Shown piece by piece: positions 1-7,305 of a DNA stretch of 24,868 bases. A program made the position numbers and the translations under genes. Under the pieces are notes generated by a model. The model saw only the letters and a program-made list of their open reading frames with translations, made no database searches and was not told the origin of the DNA. Source of the stretch: CAYNYI01 sp964401455 (GTDB taxonomy: Bacteria > Fibrobacterota > OXYB2-FULL-49-7 > CAYNYI01); contig CAYNYI010000039.1 in assembly GCA_964401455.1 (NCBI GenBank), positions 1-24,868 of the forward strand, given 5' to 3'. Position 1 is the first letter of the stretch, and each line of letters opens with the position of its first letter.

Positions 1-941
1 ACGCAAAGCAGTCGCCGCAGAAACTGAAAGCACTCAAGGAGCACGCCCTTATCGAAAGTGTAGTTTCCTCAAACCGTATCGAGGGTGTTGAGATTGACAA
101 GCAGCGCATAGGGACCGTGATTTTTGGTCACCCTCTTCTTCGAGACCGCAATGAAGAGGAAATCCAGGGATACCGCAACGCGCTCGAAATGATTCACGAA
201 AATGCACCGTCCATTCGGTTCTCACAGGCAACTGTAAAGCAGCTGCACAAGCTGACTCGGGGTGAAATTTGGGATGCGGGTAGATACAAGGAGAAAGATG
301 GCGACATTATTGAACGCCTGCCTAACGGAGACACTCGAATCCGTTTCAAAACAGTGTCTGCGGCTCGAACTACAAGCGCAATGAAGGAATTGGTTTCATA
401 CTATAAACAGGCCATGAAAGAAGAACTGATTCATCCTCTTATTCTAATCGCAGCCTGCAATCTTGATTTTCTATGCATCCACCCATTCAGAGATGGAAAT
501 GGGCGTGTGTCCAGGCTCTTACTGCTTCTGCAGCTCTACCACGCAGGCTATGAGGTGGGCAGATTCATAAGTTTGGAACGAATGATTGAAGAACACAAAG
601 AACGATACTACGAGACACTCAAAATTTCTTCAAGGAAGTGGCATTACGGTCAACATGACCCATGGCCATATGTGAATTTCCTTCTTTATCTGCAGAAGAA
701 AGCCTATGCGGAATTCATTGAACGAGTTCAAAAGACTGAGACACCCAAGGGTGGGAAGACAGAGATTGTTATAGACGCTATAGCGAAGTTTCGGTCGGCA
801 TTCACATTGTCTCAGCTTCAGTCTAAATGCCCAGATGTAAGCAGAGATATGATCCGCAAAGTCCTCAAAGACCTCAAAAAGGAGGGCAGGGTCATTTCAG
901 AAGGGCGTGGCCTTGGTGCACGTTGGCAGCATAAAGGGTAA
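1..941 (+). CDS. Fic family AMPylase, class II, 5'-truncated by window edge
   Basis: Fic proteins transfer AMP from ATP to hydroxyl side chains of target proteins. The frame is open from base 3 through the stop at 939-941 (312 visible residues), so the GTG at 117 is internal and the true start lies upstream. The active-site motif HPFRDGNGR is encoded at 480-506 and is intact. The sequence SNRIEG encoded at 69-86 matches the [S/T]xxxE[G/N] inhibitory helix; its position before the Fic core makes this a class II, self-inhibited enzyme. The last ~50 residues (FTLSQLQSKCPDVSRDMIRKV region) look like a winged helix, common in chromosomal Fic regulators. It is the only plus-strand gene in the first 19.5 kb and is convergent with the esterase gene. 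Its wording differs from its neighbours, which is compatible with transfer, but composition was not computed. Target unknown. Confidence 0.93.
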   Translation, partial: AKQSPQKLKALKEHALIESVVSSNRIEGVEIDKQRIGTVIFGHPLLRDRNEEEIQGYRNALEMIHENAPSIRFSQATVKQLHKLTRGEIWDAGRYKEKDGDIIERLPNGDTRIRFKTVSAARTTSAMKELVSYYKQAMKEELIHPLILIAACNLDFLCIHPFRDGNGRVSRLLLLLQLYHAGYEVGRFISLERMIEEHKERYYETLKISSRKWHYGQHDPWPYVNFLLYLQKKAYAEFIERVQKTETPKGGKTEIVIDAIAKFRSAFTLSQLQSKCPDVSRDMIRKVLKDLKKEGRVISEGRGLGARWQHKG

Positions 942-1006
942 TACCCCTACATAAGGGTAACATTAAGGGTAATACCCAAGATAACAGGGGGCACGTCAGG
1001 GTACCC
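936..1006. repeat. Cluster of GGGTA/TACCC inverted repeats after fic
   Basis: GGGTAATACCC, an 11-base inverted repeat with a central A, occurs exactly at 936-946 (overlapping the fic stop codon) and at 967-977. A half copy, GGGTAAC, lies at 955-961 and a perfect palindrome GGGTACCC at 999-1006. The copies are spaced about 19, 12 and 32 bases apart, so this is not a regular array. AAGGGTAAT would encode Lys-Gly-Asn, but the copies are not all in one frame. Function unknown; possibilities are binding sites or decayed coding repeats. Confidence 0.6.
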
Positions 1007-1115
1007 GTGAACCGTTGTATCTAAAAATCAAATTACGCAACAAAAGGCCATGAATCAAAAAAAAGGCCGTCAAGTTAATTGACGGCCCTTTATATGGAAT
1101 ATGAAATAACGGACT
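942..1115. other. Convergent intergenic region between fic and the esterase gene
   Basis: This 174-base gap holds most of the GGGTA/TACCC repeat cluster and the esterase terminator. No additional open frame or RNA gene is apparent, and fic has no obvious terminator of its own other than weak bidirectional use of the esterase hairpin (its plus-strand tail is only CTTTATA). Confidence 0.6.
1057..1091 (-). terminator. Rho-independent terminator of the SGNH esterase gene
   Basis: GGCCGTCAA at 1065-1073 pairs perfectly with TTGACGGCC at 1079-1087 around a 5-base loop. On the minus strand the 9-bp stem is followed by a run of eight T (1057-1064 on the plus strand read as A). It lies 25-60 bases beyond the esterase stop, the expected place. 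Confidence 0.9.
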
Positions 1116-2966
1116 CTATCGGAGAAGAGTAAATCTCTTTGTTTTACGTATTCCGCCTGACTGAAAAGACACAACATATATTCCGGAGGACACGCTTACA
1201 CCGTTATCCGAAGTACCGTCCCATGCCTCGCGATACCTACCGGCACCGCCTTTAATTCCATGAAACGTCTTTACAGTCCTGCCCTGAACATCAAGAATAC
1301 GCAGAGAAGCATCCCCTTTTGCATCAGCAGGAATATTAAGAACGATTTCGGTTGCCGGATTAGCCGGATTCGGGAATACGCGCAGACTTAAGTCATCCTC
1401 AAGAGTTTCTGTGCGTGCCATAATTCCTGTAACCCCGAGATCGGTATCAGACCCCACTCTTAGAGTCGGATGAAAACCGGCAGCGTCTTCTGTTTCAAAA
1501 TAAAAATCCGTAAAATTTGACTCGGAGATTATCGCCATACCGTAATTGGAGGAAGGGTCCGCAATCCATGCCTTGACCCAGTCTGTAATATCGGCGGTGA
1601 TCCACTCTTTTATACTCGTAAGCCCGGTACTGGCGGATTCGATATTTACGCTTACAGCGGTATTGGTATCATAGTCGCCCTGTCCCATACCGGCCACAGT
1701 CCAAGAATTGCCGGCGGAACTCTCAGTCCAGTTGGCGGAACTCTCCGTCCAGTCGGTCGTCATTTTCACAAACCTTACCGATGTGGCGAGATTTGCTTTA
1801 GTCTGATGCATCTTGAAAAAAGCTCCGCCTATATCAGTAGAATTGACAGAAGCCTCCTCAAAATTGGAAAGATCAAATTTAACAAGGGTCTTTTTTACCT
1901 TGATAAAAGGTGAACTTCCGCCAACAACCTTGGCCTCGGCGCTCGAACCCATAGAAGCAGAGGGGTTTCCTTCGTCTATATAAGTAGAATGAACACGGTC
2001 CTCAAGAATATATTCATAATCAAAAGAGGCCAGAGCGTTTTCCGCGGGCTTAACGACTTTTTCATTCAATTCATAAGTGAGTTCAAGAAGCATTATATTG
2101 AGCAGGCCGCATACGGGAGGAAGGTTTGTTCCGTCATAGAAAATATTGCTGTCCGCAAAATGCCCGGAGGAATTAGACCTTTCAGGATGAACACCGTCTC
2201 TCGTGCAGGTATCCGCTCTGTCATAGCATCCGCCTATCTCAGGATCGACGGCCGCTCCGAACCAGTCTATGCAGGGGATCTTCCGCCCGGCAGCAAAAGC
2301 CTTTACCGAATCATTGTATTCGGGACAATTGAGATCCCCAAAACCGGCATTTGCTTTTGCGGGGTTTATGGTTACCATTATAGGAATTATATTATGACTT
2401 AGCGCGAGATCTATGATTTCATTGAACTGAGCGCGCCTGTCAGAATTCCATACTCCCCGGTCATTGTGACCGAACATGACTGTTACCCACATAGGTTTCA
2501 GATTATCTATGGCATTCTGAAGAAGTCCGTCACCCTGAGAAGTCCTTGCTCCGATAAGGTTTCCGTTGCTTGACCCGTGACAGTTTTCATCATAGAGCCA
2601 CTGATGATCGTCTCCGGTACCGGGGCCGCCCCAGGTCTCCGAAAGAAAATCCGCCCAGAAACTGTTGTTGGGCCGTGAACACCCGCTTATACCGGTTCCG
2701 CACCAGGCATGGCAGCCTGTCGACATGTCGGAAGGGAAAGGCCCGTCATTTGTTACCGAGTTTCCGACAAGACCAAAACGGTATTTATTCCAACCATCCA
2801 GAAGCTGATTCTGCTGCCATCGGGCATTTACCGCGAGCATAGAGTCGATGACTTCCTGATCGCAGTGAATATAGGGGTAAAACTCCGGCCAGTATCCGCT
2901 TCCCTCAAATGCGGAAAAAACCGGGACAGACATAAAAAAAACCATAAAAATCATTAAAAGTTTCAA
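1116..2966 (-). CDS. Secreted SGNH-type esterase with DNRLRE domain and FlgD-like/T9SS-type tail
   Basis: 616 residues. A signal peptide (residues ~1-19, ending VFSA) is followed by an SGNH/GDSL hydrolase domain (~30-300). Visible blocks are GNS (nucleophile Ser70), GHND (167-169, oxyanion residues) and DGVH (Asp257, His260). Residues ~320-510 resemble a DNRLRE domain, a jelly-roll module often attached to secreted carbohydrate-active enzymes. Residues ~530-616 have the VFPNPANPATEI...GIYVV...TKRFTLL pattern of FlgD-like or type A T9SS sorting tails. Likely role: extracellular deacylation of a polysaccharide or other ester, with the protein exported and perhaps surface-anchored. Substrate is not readable from sequence. 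Start is TTG, chosen because a perfect AAGGAGG sits 5 bases upstream. All ten cysteines (35, 85, 89, 96, 129, 214, 232, 247, 254, 287) are in the hydrolase domain, suggesting disulfides; dsbD lies immediately upstream. Confidence 0.88.
   Translation of the reverse strand: MKLLMIFMVFFMSVPVFSAFEGSGYWPEFYPYIHCDQEVIDSMLAVNARWQQNQLLDGWNKYRFGLVGNSVTNDGPFPSDMSTGCHAWCGTGISGCSRPNNSFWADFLSETWGGPGTGDDHQWLYDENCHGSSNGNLIGARTSQGDGLLQNAIDNLKPMWVTVMFGHNDRGVWNSDRRAQFNEIIDLALSHNIIPIMVTINPAKANAGFGDLNCPEYNDSVKAFAAGRKIPCIDWFGAAVDPEIGGCYDRADTCTRDGVHPERSNSSGHFADSNIFYDGTNLPPVCGLLNIMLLELTYELNEKVVKPAENALASFDYEYILEDRVHSTYIDEGNPSASMGSSAEAKVVGGSSPFIKVKKTLVKFDLSNFEEASVNSTDIGGAFFKMHQTKANLATSVRFVKMTTDWTESSANWTESSAGNSWTVAGMGQGDYDTNTAVSVNIESASTGLTSIKEWITADITDWVKAWIADPSSNYGMAIISESNFTDFYFETEDAAGFHPTLRVGSDTDLGVTGIMARTETLEDDLSLRVFPNPANPATEIVLNIPADAKGDASLRILDVQGRTVKTFHGIKGGAGRYREAWDGTSDNGVSVSSGIYVVSFQSGGIRKTKRFTLLR
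1713..1754 (-). repeat. 21-base tandem duplication inside the esterase DNRLRE domain
   Basis: Units 1713-1733 and 1734-1754 differ at only two positions (GGCGGAACTCTCAGTCCAGTT versus the same with CCG and a final C). They encode adjacent heptads of the form WTESSAN and WTESSAG. Related domains commonly carry a W-T-E-S-x-x-W element here, so the duplication extends a natural motif. Confidence 0.8.
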
Positions 2967-2971
2967 ATCTT

Positions 2972-2978
2972 CCTCCTT
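2972..2978 (-). promoter_or_regulatory. Strong Shine-Dalgarno that fixes the esterase TTG start
   Basis: The minus strand reads AAGGAGG, then AAGAT, then TTG. No ATG lies close upstream; the nearest ATG downstream is residue 5, which would cut the signal peptide's charged start. This supports TTG at 2966 as the initiation codon. Confidence 0.8.
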
Positions 2979-3018
2979 TTATTTGTCCGGGCAAAGCACA
3001 TGCCGGATAAAATACCTA

Positions 3019-3052
3019 ATTATAAATAAACTAAAAACCTGGAATTTGTCAA
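3019..3052 (-). promoter_or_regulatory. Possible promoter for the esterase gene
   Basis: A perfect TTGACA (3047-3052 on the complement) precedes a TATAAT (3019-3024), but the spacer is 22 bases, longer than usual. With a 17-base spacer the -10 would be the poorer TTATTT (3024-3029). The 100-base AT-rich gap between dsbD and the esterase is the expected place for a separate promoter, since dsbD has no terminator there. Confidence 0.35.
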
Positions 3053-3070
3053 ATAATTAGTAAAAAGTAA

Positions 3071-4726
3071 TTATCTTGACTGCGGATAAAGTACTATATA
3101 TTCCGGAAAACCGATGATCCCGAAGTGGGAAAGTATTGTCTTATGAGGCTCTGCAGACGGGTCTTCGGCCCTGTACTTGAGAGAGACATATTCCTTGTTT
3201 AATACGCCGGTAATTTCCGGCTCCCTGAAAACTGTAGCATCCATAGCCTTGCAGTTCTTGCACCATGAAGCGTAAAAATCTATAAACAGGGGTTTGCCGG
3301 AATTTTCCGACACCTCCATAGCTTTTCCTATATCTTTAATCCAGAGAACTTCGGAGTCTTCAGCGACTTCAACCGCCGCCGTTTTACCTCGCAGTCTGAT
3401 AATATTAATTCCGGAATAAATATAATAAGCCGCCATAACAAGAATAAGAATACCGAAAAGCCACTTGATCCTTGCCATCCATTTCCCGGGCTTTGGCAGG
3501 AAAGTAAGACCCGCGCCGGCAAAAGGCCATGGAAGCGCCATTCCCGCTCCGAGAAGAAAAGGCAGAAAAAGACCGGCCGTATTACCCTGTGAGACCAAAG
3601 ATGCTGAATATATAATTACCGAAATTACCACGGGAGCCACACAGGCGCCAGCCAAAACCGCCGCCAGGACTCCTAAAAAGAACACTCCGATAAAACCGCT
3701 TTTGCCCCCCGGAGCTGCTCCGCCGCGACGGAAGCTGCTGAAATCTATGGAAATAATATCAAACATCCCGAGCGCGAGAATAATAAAGAGAACTCCTACC
3801 GCTATATTGAAAACAGGAGATGAATTGATACCTCCTATGCCCGCACCGGTTACAGCGGCCGCCGCCCCCAGAAAACCGTAAGACAAGGCCATGCCCGCTC
3901 CGTAAAACAATCCGAGCAAAAAGCCGCGCCGGCGGGAAGAAGCGCCGGCACCGGCGCCTATTACAGCCAGGGTAACAGGAATCATTGGCAGGACACAGGG
4001 AGTAAGGTTAAGAAGAAAACCTCCAGCGACTATAATTAGAAGAATCAGCCAGATACTTTTACCGGAAAATGAAGAACGGCCAGCTTTTTCCGGATCTTCC
4101 AAAAAGGCGGCCATTTTAGAAGTATTCATATAACCCGCGGCTTTTCCGGCTATAGTGAATCCTCTTAATTTTTCTATAACGGAAACAACGCCTTCTCCTT
4201 TTGGAAGGTCTCCGCCTTTTCCAGTCTTATCCGCTTCCGGACTTGTAGTGGAAAATGAAAAACTTTTTTTTGACGGCATAAGACACATATCATCTGTGCA
4301 TGCCTGATAGCCTATCATTCCGGAAAGCGACCATGAATTTTCTCCGCCCAGCGCAAAAGGGGCGCGGACACCGATCGAAACAGTATCTTTAAATACAGCG
4401 GCAAATGTTCCGTCAAAATTTTTTATTGTGTCAGATTCGGGAAAATGCAGCTTTATTTCTCCGAGCCCTTTTTTCTCTGAAAAGGAAATTTTGAAAAAAT
4501 GATCGGATGAACTGTAAATATAGGCGGAAGTATCGATTAACAGTTTTATTTCAGCGGTAAACGAGTCTTTATCGGTCCGGAGCACAGTGGTATTTACAGA
4601 CAAAGGGTCGGACGGAGGGGGCGCGCCGGCGCTTAAAAACGGCGACGGCGGACTTTCAGCGGCCCCCGCAATAAAAACCGCCAGCAAAGCCGCTGAGAAT
4701 ATGTTCCTTAAAACCATTGCAGACAT
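3071..4726 (-). CDS. dsbD: DsbD-type thiol:disulfide interchange protein, shortened C-terminal thioredoxin domain
   Basis: 551 residues. DsbD carries electrons from cytoplasmic thioredoxin across the inner membrane to periplasmic reductases such as DsbC and cytochrome c maturation factors. All three modules are visible. Residues ~40-160 form the periplasmic alpha domain with the Cys143/Cys148 pair (GYQACTDDMC). Residues ~224-440 are a multi-span membrane domain with Cys244 (TPCVLPMIP) and Cys362 (GACVAP). Residues ~455-551 are a thioredoxin-like gamma domain with WCKNC (Cys489, Cys492) and the cis-Pro in GFPEY (Pro541). The protein stops ten residues after that proline, about 20-25 residues short of E. 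coli DsbD, so the last strand and helix of the fold appear missing. Start: ATG at 4726 or the ATG three codons later; neither has a clear Shine-Dalgarno. It follows the histidine kinase by 28 bases, last in the run. Confidence 0.93.
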   Translation of the reverse strand: MSAMVLRNIFSAALLAVFIAGAAESPPSPFLSAGAPPPSDPLSVNTTVLRTDKDSFTAEIKLLIDTSAYIYSSSDHFFKISFSEKKGLGEIKLHFPESDTIKNFDGTFAAVFKDTVSIGVRAPFALGGENSWSLSGMIGYQACTDDMCLMPSKKSFSFSTTSPEADKTGKGGDLPKGEGVVSVIEKLRGFTIAGKAAGYMNTSKMAAFLEDPEKAGRSSFSGKSIWLILLIIVAGGFLLNLTPCVLPMIPVTLAVIGAGAGASSRRRGFLLGLFYGAGMALSYGFLGAAAAVTGAGIGGINSSPVFNIAVGVLFIILALGMFDIISIDFSSFRRGGAAPGGKSGFIGVFFLGVLAAVLAGACVAPVVISVIIYSASLVSQGNTAGLFLPFLLGAGMALPWPFAGAGLTFLPKPGKWMARIKWLFGILILVMAAYYIYSGINIIRLRGKTAAVEVAEDSEVLWIKDIGKAMEVSENSGKPLFIDFYASWCKNCKAMDATVFREPEITGVLNKEYVSLKYRAEDPSAEPHKTILSHFGIIGFPEYIVLYPQSR

Positions 4727-4754
4727 GTCAGTAAATATAGTATTATGCGGAGAT

Positions 4755-5873
4755 TCAATTCAAAGGAAGTTTAACCTTGAAGCTGGTCTCCCCATCTTTT
4801 TTCCGGCGGTTATAAATAATTTTTCCGCCGTGCGCCCGGACTATTTTGTATGAACCGTAAAGCCCCAGTCCGCTACCGTTCTCTTTTGAAGACTGTACAG
4901 GTTTTTCGAAAAGCTTCTCCGCCTTTTCCGGCGGGACACCCGGGCCATTATCAATAAACTCAAAAAATGCATCGCCTCCTGAAGATTCGGTTCTTAAAAG
5001 CACCCGGCCTTCCTTGACATTTTGAACCGCTGCGCTTGCATTAGAGGCCAGATTCCAGAAAACAAGCGCCAGTTTATCACGGTCAGCCATTATCCGGCCC
5101 TGTGCGTTATTAATAAGCAACAGATCTATTCCGTATGAATAATTATTAATAAAATACGGCGCCGCCTCTGCCGCGTCGGTTAATACCGGATTTATGGAAA
5201 CAGAAGTATTTCCGTTAACAAAGTCCTTCAGTTCCGACAGCATTTCAGATATACGGCCGGCGCCTTTTATAATTGAGTCGCAGAATTCAATCTGTTTTTC
5301 ATCCTTAAGCGTACCCAGCAAAAGCCTGCAGTAACCGTCTATGCAACCTAAAGGACTCTTTATGTCATGCAGTATTCCCGAGGCATTCATTCCTATAACC
5401 GAGAATCTTTTCATATCTTGCAGATTTCCGTCACGCATTCTGACATACGCGGAGATATCGTTAAGAACAAGAACACCGGAACCGTCACCTTCTCCCCTGA
5501 GCGGCATACAGCTGACAAGAAATGACTTTTCCTCAATTTCATCAAAGGGACGTCTGGCGCGCAACTTGACTTCACGGTTATTGATGTTCATTCCGGAGTC
5601 GAAAGCATCTTCTATCAATAGTCTAAGCCTGCATTCCGCGCATTTTTCTCCGAAGCCGCATCCTTTAGGGGAATCTGTGGAGTGGACACAGCCGAGAACC
5701 TCGCCGCCCTTTTTATTTTCAGCCCCGTCCGAGGAAACTCCGGAAGCAGCGCTATTTAAAGCAAGTACCCGTCTGTTTCTGTCAATAATAAATATTATAA
5801 GCGGCAGAGAGTTGATCAGCCGCAGAAGGGTCTCACCGTCCATACTGAAAAATTTTGCGGCGGATTTCTGCAT
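4755..5873 (-). CDS. PAS-domain histidine kinase with a cysteine cluster
   Basis: 372 residues, no membrane segment. Residues ~14-145 form a PAS-like sensor domain with Cys62, Cys72, Cys78 and Cys81 in the arrangement GC-x9-CGFGEKCAEC, a pattern that recurs in PAS kinases and could bind a metal or report thiol state (inference). The dimerisation/phosphoacceptor helix has the H-box ILHDIKSPL with His169. The ATPase domain (~250-372) has the N-box NLASNAS, G1 DNGPGVP and G2 GSGLGLYG, so it should be active. It would autophosphorylate and pass phosphate to a receiver; the orphan response regulator two genes upstream, in the same operon, is the obvious candidate. The ATG lies three bases after the cheR stop; GGAAGGAAG within the end of cheR can serve as ribosome site. 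Confidence 0.88.
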   Translation of the reverse strand: MQKSAAKFFSMDGETLLRLINSLPLIIFIIDRNRRVLALNSAASGVSSDGAENKKGGEVLGCVHSTDSPKGCGFGEKCAECRLRLLIEDAFDSGMNINNREVKLRARRPFDEIEEKSFLVSCMPLRGEGDGSGVLVLNDISAYVRMRDGNLQDMKRFSVIGMNASGILHDIKSPLGCIDGYCRLLLGTLKDEKQIEFCDSIIKGAGRISEMLSELKDFVNGNTSVSINPVLTDAAEAAPYFINNYSYGIDLLLINNAQGRIMADRDKLALVFWNLASNASAAVQNVKEGRVLLRTESSGGDAFFEFIDNGPGVPPEKAEKLFEKPVQSSKENGSGLGLYGSYKIVRAHGGKIIYNRRKKDGETSFKVKLPLN

Positions 5874-5876
5874 TTT

Positions 5877-6725
5877 TTATTTTGCTTCCTTCCTGTAATA
5901 TATGGCCCTTCCAAGATAATTCAGCTCAAAGTCGGAATTATATCCGCTCATAGACTCGGAGGCCCCGATAAAAAAGAATCCATCTCTGTTCAGAGCCGAG
6001 TATAATCGGCTGAAAAGGTCTTTTTTAAATGAATCATTGAAATAAATCGCCACATATCTCATGAGGATTATATCGAATTTACCTAACCGGCTGAAACTGT
6101 CCTGAAAGTTTAAATTTTTAAAATCAATCATTCTTTTCAAATCATCATTTATAACAAATTTACCATCCCGCTCCGTAAAATACTTCCGTCTTTTATCATC
6201 CGGCAGTCCACGCCTGATCGCTATTGAATCGTAAATTCCCGACACGGCCTTCTGAAGAGCCGTGCCGGAGATATCGGTTGCCATTATGGAAAAATGTTCA
6301 GGGTTTAAATAAGGGAAAGACCTGATATATTCCATTATTGTCATTGCTATTGAGTAAGGCTCCTGACCGGTTGAACAGCCGGCGGACCATATCCTTATTT
6401 TCCCGGATTTTTTATCACGGATCTTTTCGGAAAAAAAAGGCAGCGCCTTTTCTTTTAAAACATTAAAAGGGTGCTGATCCCTGAACCAGAGAGTCTCATT
6501 GGTAGTCATTGAATCTATGATGCGGTCTCTTATAAAGGGATCCGTATTGTTTTTAGCCTTGAAATACAGTTCACGGTATGATTTCAAGCCATAGACATAC
6601 AAAATCGGAGTGTGTCGGCTTTCAAGAAGATTTTCTTTATGCTTACCTACCGTTATGCCGCCGCTTTCTTCAATGTACTGCCGCAGAAGCCGGTACTCGT
6701 CTTCAGCGATCTTCACTAATGGCAT
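5877..6725 (-). CDS. cheR: Chemoreceptor glutamate methyltransferase CheR
   Basis: 282 residues, normal length. CheR uses S-adenosylmethionine to methylate glutamates on chemoreceptor signalling helices, opposing CheB. Visible: N-terminal helical domain (~1-75), TTNETLWFRD (74-83), the SAM-binding loop WSAGCSTGQEPYS (113-125), and the later segment MRYVAIYF (222-229). The last is usually RNV.IYF; here Asn is replaced by Tyr224, with the Arg kept. No TPR or other extension. The ATG at 6725 lies inside the 3' end of the response regulator gene (23-base overlap), preceded by AGGAAAAG. The receptor in this operon does not end in the NWETF-type pentapeptide, so docking is presumably directly on the helices. 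Confidence 0.93.
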   Translation of the reverse strand: MPLVKIAEDEYRLLRQYIEESGGITVGKHKENLLESRHTPILYVYGLKSYRELYFKAKNNTDPFIRDRIIDSMTTNETLWFRDQHPFNVLKEKALPFFSEKIRDKKSGKIRIWSAGCSTGQEPYSIAMTIMEYIRSFPYLNPEHFSIMATDISGTALQKAVSGIYDSIAIRRGLPDDKRRKYFTERDGKFVINDDLKRMIDFKNLNFQDSFSRLGKFDIILMRYVAIYFNDSFKKDLFSRLYSALNRDGFFFIGASESMSGYNSDFELNYLGRAIYYRKEAK

Positions 6726-7305
6726 AATATTCTTTTCCTGCTTTAGAAATTATTTTCCTTATCGCCTCAATTTTTTCCTCTGGCGCAAGAGGTCCTTCAA
6801 TCAACTTTCCGATTTTATTAGAACAACTCTCAAAGCAGGCGCATTTCCTTTCAAGAAAACTGATTGATTTCGCTGCTTCTTTCTCTGATATCTGCTTCGC
6901 CTCCAGAAACTCCTCGGATTCTCTGATTCTGTCCCTGTAGTCACGCATTTTTTCCAGTTTTTCTAAAAGAAGAGGAAAATTTACAGGCTTCTCAAGATAA
7001 TCCCGTGCGCCTTTTTTCATCGCTTCGACCGCTGTCTTTAGTGAGCCTTTTCCTGTTACTATTATAACTTCTACCGAGGGGTTGTCATTCTTTGAAAAAC
7101 TTAAAAGGTCTATTCCCGACCTGTCCGGCAGCACCAAGTCAGAGATAATAACATCAAAAGCCTCGTTTTTCAAAATATCAATCGCTTCTTCGGCAGATGC
7201 CGCTGTTTTTACGGTATCATCTTCCGGAAGCTCCCGCCCGAGGTATTCCTCGTACAATTTTCTATCCATATTTTCATCTTCAACACACAAGATCCTCATA
7301 TTCAC
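6703..7305 (-). CDS. Response regulator: receiver plus Cys-containing helical tail
   Basis: 200 residues. Residues ~1-122 are a receiver domain with acidic pocket Glu9/Asp10, phosphoacceptor Asp56 (ISDLVLPDRSG), Thr84 and Lys106 (EKPV). The remaining ~78 residues are not a known DNA-binding or enzymatic output. They form a charged, probably coiled helix (~112-150), then a Cys155-x-Cys157-x3-Cys161 motif, then a short helical end. This may be the output receiver for CheA or for the neighbouring PAS kinase; no short CheY is present in the operon. Two starts are possible: GTG at 7305, whose GTGA overlaps the cheB stop, or ATG at 7299. The latter has better spacing (9 bases) from the strong AGGAGGAGG upstream; the difference is two residues. 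Confidence 0.85.
   Translation of the reverse strand: MNMRILCVEDENMDRKLYEEYLGRELPEDDTVKTAASAEEAIDILKNEAFDVIISDLVLPDRSGIDLLSFSKNDNPSVEVIIVTGKGSLKTAVEAMKKGARDYLEKPVNFPLLLEKLEKMRDYRDRIRESEEFLEAKQISEKEAAKSISFLERKCACFESCSNKIGKLIEGPLAPEEKIEAIRKIISKAGKEYYAISEDR

Noticed and set aside
117..119. GTG at 117 as the fic start
   Set aside because: The frame is open upstream and encodes the conserved inhibitory motif SNRIEG, so the start is outside the window.
936..1006. CRISPR-like array
   Set aside because: Repeat units are only 8-11 bases with irregular short spacing and no cas genes nearby.
3053..3074. Inverted repeat ATAATTA...TAATTAT at the dsbD stop as a terminator
   Set aside because: The stem is only A-T pairs and lacks a T-run; too weak for a terminator.
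3465..3881. Plus-strand open frame opposite dsbD
   Set aside because: Shadow of the membrane-domain codons of dsbD, with no family resemblance and no ribosome site.
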